Counted from the stretch's first letter, positions 26,877 to 37,354 are shown. The stretch is DNA of 53,379 bases from Clostridiaceae bacterium (GCA_029256485.1 JAQSXU010000016.1:1-53379); one strand, 5' to 3'. Program-made: numbers and translations. The notes: generated by a model not told the origin, from the sequence alone.

Positions 26877-28653
26877 CTATATTTATATTCTTATAATAAG
26901 TATTTAATATGCTTTCGTAGTCTTCACCTTTTTTTGCAAGTTCCATTGCTCCAAATTGGCTCATACCAACTCCGTGGCCATAGCCTCCTCCGTATATTAT
27001 AAAATTATCCTTATTTTCCTCAATTGAAAAAAATGAGGAGGGTAAAGAGGTACTTCCTGTAATGGCATCACCAGTAAATTTAATTATTGGGATATCTTTT
27101 CCTGCATAAGCCTTAGTGCATCTCAAAGAACTTCTAATATTGGTATCACCTCTTACAATGATTTTGCCATTTTTAAATACATAACATATTTCAATTATAT
27201 TTCCACCAAAACCACGTTTATTGACCTCAATACTTATTAAATCTGTAAAATTAGGTAAATAACTAACTTTTTTACTTCCTAAATATAAAACTATAAAATC
27301 TTTTCTTTTATCATAAATAGTTTTTATGGAGTTTTTAATTGAATTTTCAAGTTCTTTCTTTGTAAATTCTGCAAACCATCTATAATATGAGGATGAGCTG
27401 TCGATGGCTTTTATATTAATATCCTTATAAAATTTTAACCATTCATCTTCAGTGGAAGGCAAACTCAATGAGAATAGATAGGAAGTGGCTTTCAAATAAG
27501 GTTTAACTTCACTGGTGCCATCAGACTTAAACCAAATGTCCTCATAATTTGCTCCTATGCCACAGGAAGTGGAATAATATTTTGCATCTATTAACTTGTT
27601 ATTGTAAAGCAAAACCATACCTTTAGTTAAATTTACAGCTTCAGTAGATTTTGGTTGAGGAAGGGTATTGTTGAATACTTGACTTTGAGTACTATCATCT
27701 ACATAAAAACCTAAATTTGCGTATCTGTTGATAAGCATATCAGAAATAGCATAGGTTCTGGCTGCTATAGCCTGGCATTTTAACGCCTCCAATGAACTAC
27801 TGGCTGGCATTTCAGATGGCACAACTTTATATAAGTATTCCTCAAGATCCAGCTCATTTATTACAATAAGTCCATTTCCATTGGAACTAATCTCCAAAAC
27901 CCCATTATATATTGGTGTAAAACTTGGAAATCCTCTTTTTACATTGGTGAATTGTGTTTTATCACATTTAATATATATTCTAGAATTTAAAGTTCGTTTT
28001 GATCCATTAATATATAAATTTATTTGTTTATTTTCCAATGTTATTTTAATTTCGGAATCTTTATCAGCAATTAAAAAAAATGGTTCAACAAAGTCATAAA
28101 TATATGCTTGCTGTAAAAGCTTTAAGTTTAAATTAGTATGATATATTGAGGAGAATTCTGATGTGGATATTCCCACCCTTATTTTGGAGTAATCCATGGG
28201 AAAAATTAAAACGGTATCTATGTTGCTGTGAGAATCTTTATATAATCTTATATTGTTTTTGCCAATAATTAAATTATTTTTATCTGAAACTACAGGAACA
28301 TTATTAACAACTTTATAATAATATATTTTACTAGATAACTTACTTTCCCCAGATGATTCCAAGTCATATGAATTACTACTTTTTTTCATAACCCTTTCGG
28401 TTATTGGAATTACTTCCTCAAAATCATAGTTTTTAAAAAGATTATATTTGAAATTTATTACAGAAAGAGGTTTAAAAGGCTTTTCAACTTTAATTGATTT
28501 TTGTTTACCATCAATATATAAGCTGCATAAATTCCCATTGTTATTTATAACTACAGCATTGGACACTTTCCTGGGCAAGAATAAAGCACATAATATTATG
28601 ACAAAGACAAGCAAATAAATGTATTTATAAAATGAGTGTATTATTGATTTCAT
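26851..28653 (-). CDS. SpoIID/LytB domain protein, membrane-anchored
   Basis: The 600-residue protein has an N-terminal membrane anchor (about 8-27), a beta-rich extracellular region of about 220 residues, and a C-terminal SpoIID/LytB domain (about 265-595). Signature pieces are LDLEEYLYKVVPSEMP (about 270-285), ALKCQAIAARTYA and GGGYGHGVGMSQFGA (about 555-569). SpoIID proteins are lytic transglycosylases needed for engulfment in sporulation, while LytB homologues modify amidases. The unusually long N-terminal region and lack of spoII neighbours argue that this is not the canonical SpoIID. The ATG follows AGGAGG. Confidence 0.88.
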   Translation of the reverse strand: MKSIIHSFYKYIYLLVFVIILCALFLPRKVSNAVVINNNGNLCSLYIDGKQKSIKVEKPFKPLSVINFKYNLFKNYDFEEVIPITERVMKKSSNSYDLESSGESKLSSKIYYYKVVNNVPVVSDKNNLIIGKNNIRLYKDSHSNIDTVLIFPMDYSKIRVGISTSEFSSIYHTNLNLKLLQQAYIYDFVEPFFLIADKDSEIKITLENKQINLYINGSKRTLNSRIYIKCDKTQFTNVKRGFPSFTPIYNGVLEISSNGNGLIVINELDLEEYLYKVVPSEMPASSSLEALKCQAIAARTYAISDMLINRYANLGFYVDDSTQSQVFNNTLPQPKSTEAVNLTKGMVLLYNNKLIDAKYYSTSCGIGANYEDIWFKSDGTSEVKPYLKATSYLFSLSLPSTEDEWLKFYKDINIKAIDSSSSYYRWFAEFTKKELENSIKNSIKTIYDKRKDFIVLYLGSKKVSYLPNFTDLISIEVNKRGFGGNIIEICYVFKNGKIIVRGDTNIRSSLRCTKAYAGKDIPIIKFTGDAITGSTSLPSSFFSIEENKDNFIIYGGGYGHGVGMSQFGAMELAKKGEDYESILNTYYKNINIVKLKDFPL

Positions 28654-28966
28654 AAATCCTCCTAGAAAACCAGCTATAATATTATTTTATATAGAAAATA
28701 TAATTTTATTACAAAAATACTAAATAAATAGAATAGACAAATAAAAGTTTAAACCATATGTAATATTGCGCATTTATTGATTATTTCATAAAAAAGACTA
28801 TTATTAACATAAAATTATTTATTATTCCTATTTTGTAAAATTACTAGCATAATGTTAAAATAATAAGATAGTGATTATTTCATAATATTATATTAACTCA
28901 TATTAAGATATATAACATATTTAGGTTTAACCATTATTAGAAAATCAATTAGTTAGGAGGAAAAAA
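28654..28966. other. AT-rich divergent intergenic region
   Basis: This region of about 313 bp separates the SpoIID-like and H-NOX genes. It is nearly all A/T with short runs and contains no supported gene, hairpin or clear promoter. Confidence 0.4.
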
Positions 28967-30775
28967 ATGAAAGGTACAATTATAGCTACTTGGATGAAAA
29001 CCTGTAGAAAATTATTTGGAGATTCATCCATTGATAGTGCAATGGACTCTGTGGGCTGGGGAGCTTCTAAAATATTTACCCCCCTAGAAAATGTAGATGA
29101 CTCGGAAGTAAGGCAGGTAATGGAGAAAATTTCAGAAAAAAATAATATTGAAATTAAAAAATTATGGAATGATATCGGGCTAGATAACATAAATTCTTTC
29201 TATGAAGTTTTTCCTGCATTTTTTCAGCATGACAATTTATACTCATTTTTGAAATCAATGTTTGATGTGCATGTAGTGATGACAAAAAAGTTTCCAGGAG
29301 CCAAGCCCCCTATCCTAAATATAGTGCCCATATCAAATAAGGAGGCATACTTTACATATTCATCTGAGAGAGGAATGTTTGACTATTTTTTGGGAATGCT
29401 TAAAGGAGCAAGTAATCATTTTAAAGAAAATATTGAAATAGATCAGGTACAAAGGACGGAAAATTTTTTAAAACTAAAGTTGACCTTTGAAAAAGATATC
29501 TATTACAAAAAAACATATTTATTAAATAAAATATTGTCTTTTGGTTTCATTAAAAATGTTGGAGTAAAAGTGGGAATTTTTACTTTTGTATTATCCGCAC
29601 TTGGGTTAATTCCTGTAATTGGAGTAAATGGCAATTCTAATATTATAACATTGCTTATAGCAAGTATTATTTCTGCGGCAGCATCATTTATAGGTACTTC
29701 TATACTTATGATGCCTAATAAAAGCATTAAAGATAGTATAAATAAGATTATTAATAGTGAATACGTAGAAGATAGTGATATAGTAACAAAAGATTTCTTT
29801 GAGGATTTATATAAATCTATCACCAAACATAAGGAAGTAGTAAGTAAAGACTTTGTTGGTTTTAAAGGTGTTACAGACGAGATGAATACTTTTGTATCCA
29901 GTATCAATGAAATATCTAATACTATGGATAATACCTCACAAGAAATATCAGGAGTAGTGGAACAGGTTGCTAATACAGCTGTAGCACAGGCAGAAAATAC
30001 TGAATCTGCAGTAACTGTTTTAAATGGTAATATAGAAAATTTAAAGAAAATTGTAATAAGTGAAAATGGCAATAAGCAGGAACTTGAAACAGCTATTGAT
30101 AAAATAAATAACAGTTATGAGAATGTTCAAAGTACCAGTAATAATATTTTAAACACCCTTGAAAAATTCCAAGAGGTAAAAGACAAAGGAATAAAATTGC
30201 AAAACCAAGCTAAGGATATTACAAATATAGTATCTATAGTGTCGGGAATCTCAGAGCAAACTAATTTGTTAGCACTAAATGCTTCTATAGAGGCTGCAAG
30301 AGCTGGAGAGCAGGGAAGAGGCTTTGCGGTTGTTGCAGAAGAGGTAAGAAAGCTTGCAGAACAATCGAAAAACTCTGTTGAGGAAATAAATTCCAATATT
30401 GTCCAGTTTGCTGAAGAAATAAAAAAATTAGTAGATAAAATAGAAGCACAATACGATGTACTTCAAGGGGAAACAAAAGGCCTGGAAAATGTTAAGAACA
30501 TCAGCTACGAGGCTACAAAATCTGTAAAAACTGTTGCTTCTTCTATGATAGAAACCATAAACCAATTAAGCAGGGAAGCGGATTCTATAGCAACAATATA
30601 TGAAAACATAGAGTCATTAGCAGCAAGCGCAGAAGAAAATTCAGCATCTTCAGAAGAGGTTAGTGCTAATGTATCAAGTTATACAAATGAAATTAAAAAA
30701 TTAGTAGAAAATATATCTCAGTTTAAAGGTATCACAGAATCATTTATGAATGAATTAAGCAAATACAGAATATAG
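28967..30775 (+). CDS. H-NOX (heme) methyl-accepting chemotaxis protein
   Basis: The 602-residue receptor joins a heme-binding H-NOX domain (about 1-180) to two membrane segments (about 198-246) and an MCP signalling domain whose tip [20 protein letters not shown] is canonical. The proximal heme ligand is H102, the propionate-binding YxSxR motif is Y131-S133-R135, and P115 is conserved. The distal pocket residues W9, N74 and Y140 occur at exactly the numbers used in the O2-binding Thermoanaerobacter H-NOX. It should therefore sense O2 and/or NO and signal to CheA, which is not in this window. The ATG follows TTAGGAGG. Confidence 0.95.
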   Translation: MKGTIIATWMKTCRKLFGDSSIDSAMDSVGWGASKIFTPLENVDDSEVRQVMEKISEKNNIEIKKLWNDIGLDNINSFYEVFPAFFQHDNLYSFLKSMFDVHVVMTKKFPGAKPPILNIVPISNKEAYFTYSSERGMFDYFLGMLKGASNHFKENIEIDQVQRTENFLKLKLTFEKDIYYKKTYLLNKILSFGFIKNVGVKVGIFTFVLSALGLIPVIGVNGNSNIITLLIASIISAAASFIGTSILMMPNKSIKDSINKIINSEYVEDSDIVTKDFFEDLYKSITKHKEVVSKDFVGFKGVTDEMNTFVSSINEISNTMDNTSQEISGVVEQVANTAVAQAENTESAVTVLNGNIENLKKIVISENGNKQELETAIDKINNSYENVQSTSNNILNTLEKFQEVKDKGIKLQNQAKDITNIVSIVSGISEQTNLLALNASIEAARAGEQGRGFAVVAEEVRKLAEQSKNSVEEINSNIVQFAEEIKKLVDKIEAQYDVLQGETKGLENVKNISYEATKSVKTVASSMIETINQLSREADSIATIYENIESLAASAEENSASSEEVSANVSSYTNEIKKLVENISQFKGITESFMNELSKYRI

Positions 30776-30896
30776 ATGGGAGGGGCATGAGAATCCTAAA
30801 TTGTTACTATTTATGTATCACAAGAGGAAAAGCTGGGAAAAGCTATAAAAGTTATTTCCCGTGCTATTTCCTTAACAATAATATCATCTACCATGT

Positions 30897-31802
30897 TTAT
30901 AAACCTTCAAAATTGAATTCTGGCACAAATTTATCAGAAGAGGTTCCTGATTCCTGAATAAATCCATTTATTATGCCAATATTTAAACAGTAATTAACTA
31001 ATGAATCATAATGTGCCGGGTTTAAAGGTTTATTAATTTCATTATATTTACATGATTTAAATAGAGGAGTGTACTGATTCATTATACTCATATAAACCGA
31101 ATTTCCATATGTAGTATGAATATAGTCTGCTACTTTTTTTGAATCAAATAATAAACCTGGTAACATAAGATGCCTAATTATTATTCCTTTCGTTATTATT
31201 CCATCCTTGTTAAATGTAGCTTCTCCAACCTGTGAGAACATTTCTTCGATAGCTGCAGCAGCCTGTTTAAAATAGCCGGGAGCGTTTGAGTATTTTGTGG
31301 CATATTTATCATTAAAATATTTCAAGTCTGGTAAATACACATCTACATATCCGTTTAATAATTTCAAAGCATCTACACTAATATAGCTGTTTGTATTAAA
31401 CAATATAGGTAATTTTAGTCCTTTGCTTTTAGCAATTTGCAATGAAGCTATAATTTGAGGAATATAGTGTGTTGGTGTAACTAAATTTATATTATGTGCG
31501 CCTCTTTCCTGCTGTTCAAGGAAAAGATTGCTAAGTTTTTCTATGCTTATGTATCTGCCAGTGCCTTCTTGACTTATTTGATGATTTTGACAAAATACAC
31601 AATTTAAATTGCAGTTAGAAAAGAATATTGTACCAGAACCATTTTTGCCTGATATGCAGGGTTCCTCCCAATAATGCAAGGCAGCTCTTGCTACTTTTAC
31701 GTCTACACCAGCTTTGCAATAACCTATTTCTCCTTTTAACCGATTAACACCACAACTTCTCCTGCATAGTTTACAGTTTTCTAATTGCTTAAGAATATCC
31801 AC
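30897..31802 (-). CDS. radical SAM protein, PflX/pyruvate formate-lyase activase-like
   Basis: The 301-residue protein has the radical SAM motif CNLNCVFC (about 64-71) and an N-terminal cysteine-rich stretch CKLCRRSCGVNR with a later GYCKAG (about 10-30), as in PflX-type activase relatives. PTHYIPQI and DVYLPDLKY are also typical. Its target is unknown and no glycyl radical enzyme is adjacent. The start is a GTG (31800-31802) after TGGAGG. It lies 54 bp after the YkvI-like gene on the same strand. The 121 bp between its stop and the H-NOX gene hold a weak hairpin (GGGAAA 30835-30840, TTTCCC 30855-30860) only. Confidence 0.87.
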   Translation of the reverse strand: MDILKQLENCKLCRRSCGVNRLKGEIGYCKAGVDVKVARAALHYWEEPCISGKNGSGTIFFSNCNLNCVFCQNHQISQEGTGRYISIEKLSNLFLEQQERGAHNINLVTPTHYIPQIIASLQIAKSKGLKLPILFNTNSYISVDALKLLNGYVDVYLPDLKYFNDKYATKYSNAPGYFKQAAAAIEEMFSQVGEATFNKDGIITKGIIIRHLMLPGLLFDSKKVADYIHTTYGNSVYMSIMNQYTPLFKSCKYNEINKPLNPAHYDSLVNYCLNIGIINGFIQESGTSSDKFVPEFNFEGL

Positions 31803-31856
31803 GCTTTTTGCCTCCAGATTTTTGTAGGATAAAATAATTCATCCTGAATAAAGAAT

Positions 31857-32903
31857 TTATTTATTGCTTTTATAATAAAAATAAACACATTGTGACATAA
31901 AAATCAAGCTCAAAATTCCAAAGGCGGGGTATAAGAAATTAATTAAATTGACAAACCCAATTTGTGATACGGGCAAAGCTATGGCTATTACTAAGAAAAC
32001 AGATTTTTTATAAGACAAATGTATAGCATCAGTTAAGGATTTACATACACTATATATGTCTGAAACTTCAGTAGAAAACATTTCTAACCATATAATTAAA
32101 AGTAATAAACATTGAATGAACTTGCCAAACCTATTGGAAATATAAAGCAGTGGTATTTCATATTTGAATATATATGGAATATTTAATAATAATAATAAAT
32201 TTATTATTAGAGAAAGAATAGTAAGTCCTATGGATCCTAAGGTTAAACCTAAAAATAAGTTTTTTCTATTTTTAATTTCCAGACTTAAAGGTATAAGTAC
32301 GCCGCTGCAGCAAAATATGTTGAAACCTCCATAAATAAGTGAGGAAGGAAGCCATGACTTTTTAATGGAAGGGATATTTTTTATATATAGTAGATTTATA
32401 TTGTCATTAAATAATAAGTACAGAATGAAAATTGTAATTATAACAATTGACAGTGAAGGAACAATAAAAGAATTAATTTCTATAAGGCCCTTTGTATCCA
32501 TTAAGAGCACATATAGGGAAACTGATGCCATAATAAAAATGCCAATAAAAGGGGAGACACCGAAGAATTCATGCAGAAGGGCGCCGCTGCCAGCTAAGAT
32601 TATTGCAGCACTGCTAACTAGAAATAATCCCATAATCAAGTCTATGGCTTTTCCAACAAATGAAGGATTAACAAGAAAAATAAGGTCACTATATGATTTT
32701 AAATTATATTTTATACTAAGATTTATTATTATTTTTCCCAAAATAATATATATAAAACAGCAGATTATAATACCAATAAAACTCATATATCCGTAAGTAC
32801 TAAAAAATTGAGCTATTTCCTGGCCAGATGCTAGGCCTGCTCCAACTATAGTACCTATAAATACTGCTGCTATTTGTAGGATCACATTATAGTCTTTTTT
32901 CAA
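31857..32903 (-). CDS. YkvI-like membrane transporter (APC superfamily)
   Basis: The 348-residue protein has about ten hydrophobic helices and the YkvI-family start IAAVFIGTIVGAGLASGQEIAQFF, in which the GAGLASG loop resembles the substrate-binding bend of APC/LeuT-fold carriers. It may import an amino acid or similar compound; the ligand is unknown. The start is a TTG at 32901-32903 with GGGGGAGTGG upstream. It probably forms an operon with the PflX-type gene downstream. Confidence 0.82.
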   Translation of the reverse strand: MKKDYNVILQIAAVFIGTIVGAGLASGQEIAQFFSTYGYMSFIGIIICCFIYIILGKIIINLSIKYNLKSYSDLIFLVNPSFVGKAIDLIMGLFLVSSAAIILAGSGALLHEFFGVSPFIGIFIMASVSLYVLLMDTKGLIEINSFIVPSLSIVIITIFILYLLFNDNINLLYIKNIPSIKKSWLPSSLIYGGFNIFCCSGVLIPLSLEIKNRKNLFLGLTLGSIGLTILSLIINLLLLLNIPYIFKYEIPLLYISNRFGKFIQCLLLLIIWLEMFSTEVSDIYSVCKSLTDAIHLSYKKSVFLVIAIALPVSQIGFVNLINFLYPAFGILSLIFMSQCVYFYYKSNK

Positions 32904-33039
32904 TATAAATCCACTCCCCCAAAATACAATATTACCAATTAATATAAATATATATAAATAAATTTAAAATAATGAATTATAATTAAAATAATATTTTTTG
33001 GCAAACTATTATTATAAAAGTAATAGGGAGGTTAAAAAA

Positions 33040-34164
33040 TTGATTTTAAACAATAAGAAAATAGTAAGAATGGTGATAATAGCTGCAGTATTAATTACTA
33101 GTTCTTGTTTTCAAATAGCATGTAGCAATGCAAATAAGCAATCAAATAACCAAAAGAAAGAAAATAAATTCGATATAAAAACCGCTACAAATGTGGCAGA
33201 TACCTACATGAAATATTTAATGAAGGAGGATACAGAAAATGCAAAAAAATTGTATTCTAAGGAGTTATTGCAAAAGAGTGACACAAAGATTGATACAGAT
33301 TTAAAAATAAAGGGTTACAATGTAATTGATGTAACAGAAATGGGTAAGAGTGGACTATTTAAAATAAGAGTCACAAGAGTAAATTTAAAAAAGGCTTATA
33401 CTTGTTTAGATGAGTATACTATAAAAGTTGAAAAGGAAGAAAATGATTATAAAATATCAGAAACTAAAGATGTGGTTATAGCTGAAGCTTTTAATGAGAG
33501 AAACCAAATAAGATATAAGAACAAGAATAATGTAAAAACAAACCTGATTATTGAAATGACCAGTATTCCAACATATGCTATTCCTAAAGATGATGATAGT
33601 AATGTTAACAAAGAGATAGTACCTAGAAATGGGTTTGGCCCAATAAACTTTGCATATAATGGAGATATGTTGTGTGTGACAACCCAATCAGAAGATGCTT
33701 ATTCATCAATTGTAAAAATTGATGAAACTTTAGCAGTTCAGGGAGATGAAGGAAAAAAACAAGGTGATACGCAAAAAAAATCAGATAGTGAAAATACTGA
33801 AGGGACAAATGTGAGAGAAAAGCCAATTGGAAAGAATATTACTAATGTTGATATTATAAAGTCATGTACAATAGAATTTATGACATTCTCTATGGATGAA
33901 AAATTTTTACTGATTCAATATAATAAACCAGGTGCCGGAAGATTTATAAGAGTGTATAAAACCGATAGTGGAGATTTAATACCATTTAAATTTGAAAAAA
34001 ATTATTCTATTGATACAGTTGACACAGTATTTTCATCATTTGACAAAGGTGTATTGAATTTTGATGTTGTTGAAAAAGGCGGTGCGGATAAAGCTAAGGC
34101 GGCAGCAAACATCATAGGAAAATGGCAGTTAAATCTTAAAACATTTAAGGCAAATAAAATGTAA
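33040..34164 (+). CDS. hypothetical lipoprotein
   Basis: The 374-residue protein has a basic N-terminus, a hydrophobic segment and a likely lipobox ending QIAC, then an Asn/Gln/Lys-rich linker. The mature part has no domain I recognise. It includes an internal low-complexity Gly/Gln/Lys/Ser/Thr stretch (about 235-265), with a beta-rich segment before it and another (ILIQYNKPGAGRFIRVYKTDSG in outline) after it. The frame is open from 32998, but GGGAGG lies before the TTG at 33040, which is taken as the start. The gene stands alone. Confidence 0.75.
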   Translation: MILNNKKIVRMVIIAAVLITSSCFQIACSNANKQSNNQKKENKFDIKTATNVADTYMKYLMKEDTENAKKLYSKELLQKSDTKIDTDLKIKGYNVIDVTEMGKSGLFKIRVTRVNLKKAYTCLDEYTIKVEKEENDYKISETKDVVIAEAFNERNQIRYKNKNNVKTNLIIEMTSIPTYAIPKDDDSNVNKEIVPRNGFGPINFAYNGDMLCVTTQSEDAYSSIVKIDETLAVQGDEGKKQGDTQKKSDSENTEGTNVREKPIGKNITNVDIIKSCTIEFMTFSMDEKFLLIQYNKPGAGRFIRVYKTDSGDLIPFKFEKNYSIDTVDTVFSSFDKGVLNFDVVEKGGADKAKAAANIIGKWQLNLKTFKANKM

Positions 34165-34246
34165 GTACGGAATTTACTATTATTTTTAAAATGTGATATC
34201 ATTATTAGAAAAAGCTTTGAATTTTTAATGAAACGAGGAAATTCAT

Positions 34247-35200
34247 ATGACGGAAAAATGGAATGGTAAAAGATTTTACAGTTTAAATTATTTTTTAAGG
34301 CATAAATTTGGCTGTAAGGTTATTAAGATATCACTTGATGCCGGCTTTTCCTGCCCTAACAGGGATGGCACAATTAGCAAAGGGGGATGTATATTTTGCT
34401 CAGAAAGAGGATCAGGAGATTTTGCTGGCAGCAGAGAATTTTCTATACAACAGCAATTTAAAAATATTAAATCAATAATGAATAATAAATGGAGAGATGG
34501 TAAATATATTGCCTATTTCCAGGCATATACTAACACTTATGGACCAATAGAAGTTTTAAGAGAAAAATATTATGAAGCCATAAATCAAGATAATGTAGTT
34601 GGAATTGCTATTGCTACAAGACCAGATTGCCTCTCAGATCAGGTTTTGGACCTGATAGAGGAGTTAAATAATAAAACTTATGTATGGGTAGAACTCGGTC
34701 TTCAAACATCCAGTGAAAATACTGCACTTAAAATTAATAGGGGTTACAATTTACTAACTTTTGAGAAGGCATTGAAAAATCTAAGAAAAAGAAGAATAGA
34801 CGTGGTAGTTCATACTATATTTGGCCTGCCAGGTGAAAATGAAAATGATATGTTAAATACAATAAAATATATTTCAAATAATGATATTCAGGGAATTAAA
34901 TTTCATCTTTTGCATTTAATGAAGCACACTCCATTAGTTAGTTTATATAACAAAGGGCAATTAGAATTTTTAGAAAAACAGCAGTATATTGATATAGTAT
35001 GTAAGTCAGTAACTTTACTGCCTGAAAACATTGTTATACATAGATTGACTGGAGATGCTCCAAGACAACTGCTAATAGGTCCCCTTTGGAGTCTAAAAAA
35101 GTGGGAAATCTTAAATGCTATAGACAAAACATTGGAACAGAGGGACTGGTATCAGGGACAAAATTATGGTTGTTTGTATTATTCTACAAATTCATTTTAA
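34247..35200 (+). CDS. TIGR01212 family radical SAM protein (YhcC/YtqA-like)
   Basis: The 317-residue protein shows the family start (RFYSLNYFLRHKFGCKVIKI), a Cys pattern CPNRDGTISKGGCIFC that carries the radical SAM cluster ligands, the FQAYTNTY motif and GLPGENEND. In other bacteria this family is a putative tRNA-modifying or related radical SAM enzyme; its substrate is not established here. The ATG follows CGAGGAAATTCAT. Confidence 0.88.
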   Translation: MTEKWNGKRFYSLNYFLRHKFGCKVIKISLDAGFSCPNRDGTISKGGCIFCSERGSGDFAGSREFSIQQQFKNIKSIMNNKWRDGKYIAYFQAYTNTYGPIEVLREKYYEAINQDNVVGIAIATRPDCLSDQVLDLIEELNNKTYVWVELGLQTSSENTALKINRGYNLLTFEKALKNLRKRRIDVVVHTIFGLPGENENDMLNTIKYISNNDIQGIKFHLLHLMKHTPLVSLYNKGQLEFLEKQQYIDIVCKSVTLLPENIVIHRLTGDAPRQLLIGPLWSLKKWEILNAIDKTLEQRDWYQGQNYGCLYYSTNSF

Positions 35201-35232
35201 ATGTTTTGTAAGGTTTGAGAATAGATTATTAA

Positions 35233-35282
35233 ACTCCTCAGTGTTAGAATTGAATTATTAAAATATAACATTTAGGAGGAGT
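35233..35282 (+). promoter_or_regulatory. 5' UTR hairpin that can cover the msmX-type ribosome binding site
   Basis: ACTCCTC (35233-35239) pairs perfectly with GAGGAGT (35276-35282), which is part of the Shine-Dalgarno region of the ABC ATPase gene. An inner 5-bp stem, TGTTA (35242-35246) with TAACA (35266-35270), extends it. The structure could limit translation or arise from mRNA-level control. It is inferred from base pairing only. Confidence 0.45.
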
Positions 35283-35287
35283 CTATA

Positions 35288-36397
35288 ATGGCAAATTTAT
35301 CATTAAGACATATGTTCAAGGTATATCCAGGTAATGTGACAGCAGTTAAAGATTTTAATCTTGAAATAGAAGACAAAGAATTTATAGTTTTTGTTGGACC
35401 ATCAGGCTGTGGAAAATCTACAACTTTAAGAATGATAGCAGGCCTTGAAGAAATATCAAAGGGAGAGTTAAGTATAGGAGACAAACTTGTTAATGATGTA
35501 GCGCCAAAGGATAGGGATATAGCTATGGTATTCCAGAACTATGCTCTTTATCCACATATGACGGTTTATGATAATATGGCATTTGGTTTAAAATTAAGAA
35601 AGCTGCCTAAAGATGAAATAGATAAAAAGGTAAAAGAAGCAGCAAGGGTACTTGATATTGAACATCTTTTAGACAGAAAACCAAAGGCATTATCTGGAGG
35701 ACAAAGACAAAGAGTGGCTATGGGTAGAGCTATAGTAAGAGAGCCAAAGGTATTTTTAATGGATGAACCATTATCAAATCTTGATGCAAAATTAAGAGTT
35801 CAGATGAGAACTGAAATATCTAAATTACACAAGAGATTACAAACTACATTTATATATGTTACTCACGACCAAACAGAGGCTATGACTCTTGGTACAAGAA
35901 TAGTTGTAATGAAGGATGGAGTTATTCAGCAGGTTGATACTCCTCAAAATATTTATGAAAATCCACAAAACATCTTTGTAGCAGGATTTATAGGAAGCCC
36001 TCAAATGAATTTTATTGATTGTAAGGTAGTAGAAAATGATAATAAAGTTTCCCTGGTGTTTGAAGAAGACAACATTATTTTACCCGAGGATAAGGCAAAA
36101 AAATTAAAAGACTTATCATTAATAGGAAAAAATGTTATGATGGGTATAAGACCAGAGAATATATCTGATAAAGAGGAGCATATTTCCCAGCATAAAGATA
36201 CGATTATGAAGGCTAAGGTAGAGGTTACTGAATTATTAGGTGCTGAAACTTTATTATATTTAAATAAGGACAAAGTGAATATTACAGTTAGAGTAAATGG
36301 AGCATCCAAAGCTAAGGCTGGTGATGTAATAGAAGTAGCACTAGATTCATCAAAAATTCATGTATTTAATAAGGAAACAGAAAACACAATCTTTTAG
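35288..36397 (+). CDS. MsmX/MalK/UgpC-family sugar ABC transporter ATPase
   Basis: The 369-residue ATPase has Walker A GPSGCGKST (about 37-45), signature LSGGQRQRV (about 134-142), Walker B VFLMDEPLSNLD and a C-terminal OB/TOBE regulatory domain (about 240-360), as in MsmX and MalK. Such ATPases energise several carbohydrate importers; no permease or binding-protein gene is nearby, so it is probably the shared orphan ATPase. The ATG follows TAGGAGGAG. It is followed at 12 bp by a CdaR/PucR regulator. Confidence 0.93.
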   Translation: MANLSLRHMFKVYPGNVTAVKDFNLEIEDKEFIVFVGPSGCGKSTTLRMIAGLEEISKGELSIGDKLVNDVAPKDRDIAMVFQNYALYPHMTVYDNMAFGLKLRKLPKDEIDKKVKEAARVLDIEHLLDRKPKALSGGQRQRVAMGRAIVREPKVFLMDEPLSNLDAKLRVQMRTEISKLHKRLQTTFIYVTHDQTEAMTLGTRIVVMKDGVIQQVDTPQNIYENPQNIFVAGFIGSPQMNFIDCKVVENDNKVSLVFEEDNIILPEDKAKKLKDLSLIGKNVMMGIRPENISDKEEHISQHKDTIMKAKVEVTELLGAETLLYLNKDKVNITVRVNGASKAKAGDVIEVALDSSKIHVFNKETENTIF

Positions 36398-36409
36398 GGG
36401 GAATTGGCA

Positions 36410-37354
36410 ATGCATAGCTTTGGGGACTTTTTACAGGATTTATCAAATAATTCGGGCATTAAATTCAATCTATATGGAGTAGATGGTGAAAAGATTTTTA
36501 TTGGATATCCTGATATTGAAGACTCCAATAAGCATGAAATTGCAATAGCATTAGAGAATAATAAGGCTTTTTTGACAATATCTAAAGAATTTAAAACATG
36601 TGATAAAATTCTTAAGTATACAATAGAAAGTAAATACTCTGAACTATTTTCCATAAGAGAACAGGTATTTTATAATTTACTGGAGTCTAAGGCAGTGAGC
36701 ATTGATAAAATAGATAAGAGCTTTCCATTTATTTCTCAAGGCTGTGCTATAATATTAGTTAATTTGGATGGTAATAAAAGTGAAGCCCTTAATATTATAA
36801 GACAATTATATAATGAACAAGATGTTGTAAGTATAATTTATGGGGATTTTATTGTAATTATTGGTGCCTTTGAGGATACCATGGAGCATGCCGAAAGTAT
36901 TAAGGATTCAATAACATCTAATCTTTTCTGCAAATGTTCTATAAGTATTAGTAATACAATATATAACTCAAAAGAAATTAATAAAATGTATAATGATGCA
37001 GTTGAATGTATGGTGCTTGGTAGAAAATTCGGAATTAAGGATAAAATATTTTCATCAAGTGGTATGCTGTTTGAAAAAATTGTTTATAATGTTAGTGACA
37101 AAGTTAAAGAAGAGCTAAATATAAAGTTTTCAGATAAGTTCAACCTGTTTGATTCGGAAATAATAAATACAATAGAGGAATTTGTGAATTGTGGACTAAA
37201 CATAAGCGATGCAGCGAGAAAACTCTATATTCACAGAAATACATTAATTTATAGATTGGATAAAATATATAAAGATACTGGATTTGATATAAGAAATTTT
37301 AAGGAAGCCACTGTATTTATAATAGCATTCCTTGTTTGGAAGGAAGAGAACTAG
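36410..37354 (+). CDS. CdaR/PucR-family transcriptional regulator
   Basis: The protein of about 314 residues has an N-terminal region of no clear family, a central GGDEF-like CdaR/PucR middle segment (about 90-200), and a C-terminal PucR-type HTH_30 (about 255-310; ISDAARKLYIHRNTLIYRLDKI). A TTG at 36404 is in frame, but the ATG at 36410 has GGGGG upstream. Co-transcription with the MsmX-type ATPase (12-bp gap) suggests control of sugar or sugar-acid use. Confidence 0.85.
   Translation: MHSFGDFLQDLSNNSGIKFNLYGVDGEKIFIGYPDIEDSNKHEIAIALENNKAFLTISKEFKTCDKILKYTIESKYSELFSIREQVFYNLLESKAVSIDKIDKSFPFISQGCAIILVNLDGNKSEALNIIRQLYNEQDVVSIIYGDFIVIIGAFEDTMEHAESIKDSITSNLFCKCSISISNTIYNSKEINKMYNDAVECMVLGRKFGIKDKIFSSSGMLFEKIVYNVSDKVKEELNIKFSDKFNLFDSEIINTIEEFVNCGLNISDAARKLYIHRNTLIYRLDKIYKDTGFDIRNFKEATVFIIAFLVWKEEN

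Noticed and set aside
29503..30072. Long minus-strand open frame inside the H-NOX chemoreceptor gene
   Set aside because: It is a shadow of the coiled-coil MCP coding sequence; the implied protein is a low-complexity mirror with no start signal.
30804..30893. Minus-strand short frame starting MVDDIIVKEIAREI after the PflX-type gene
   Set aside because: There is a weak GAAGG upstream but the frame is under 30 codons with no family match. It could be a remnant, but the evidence is too thin.
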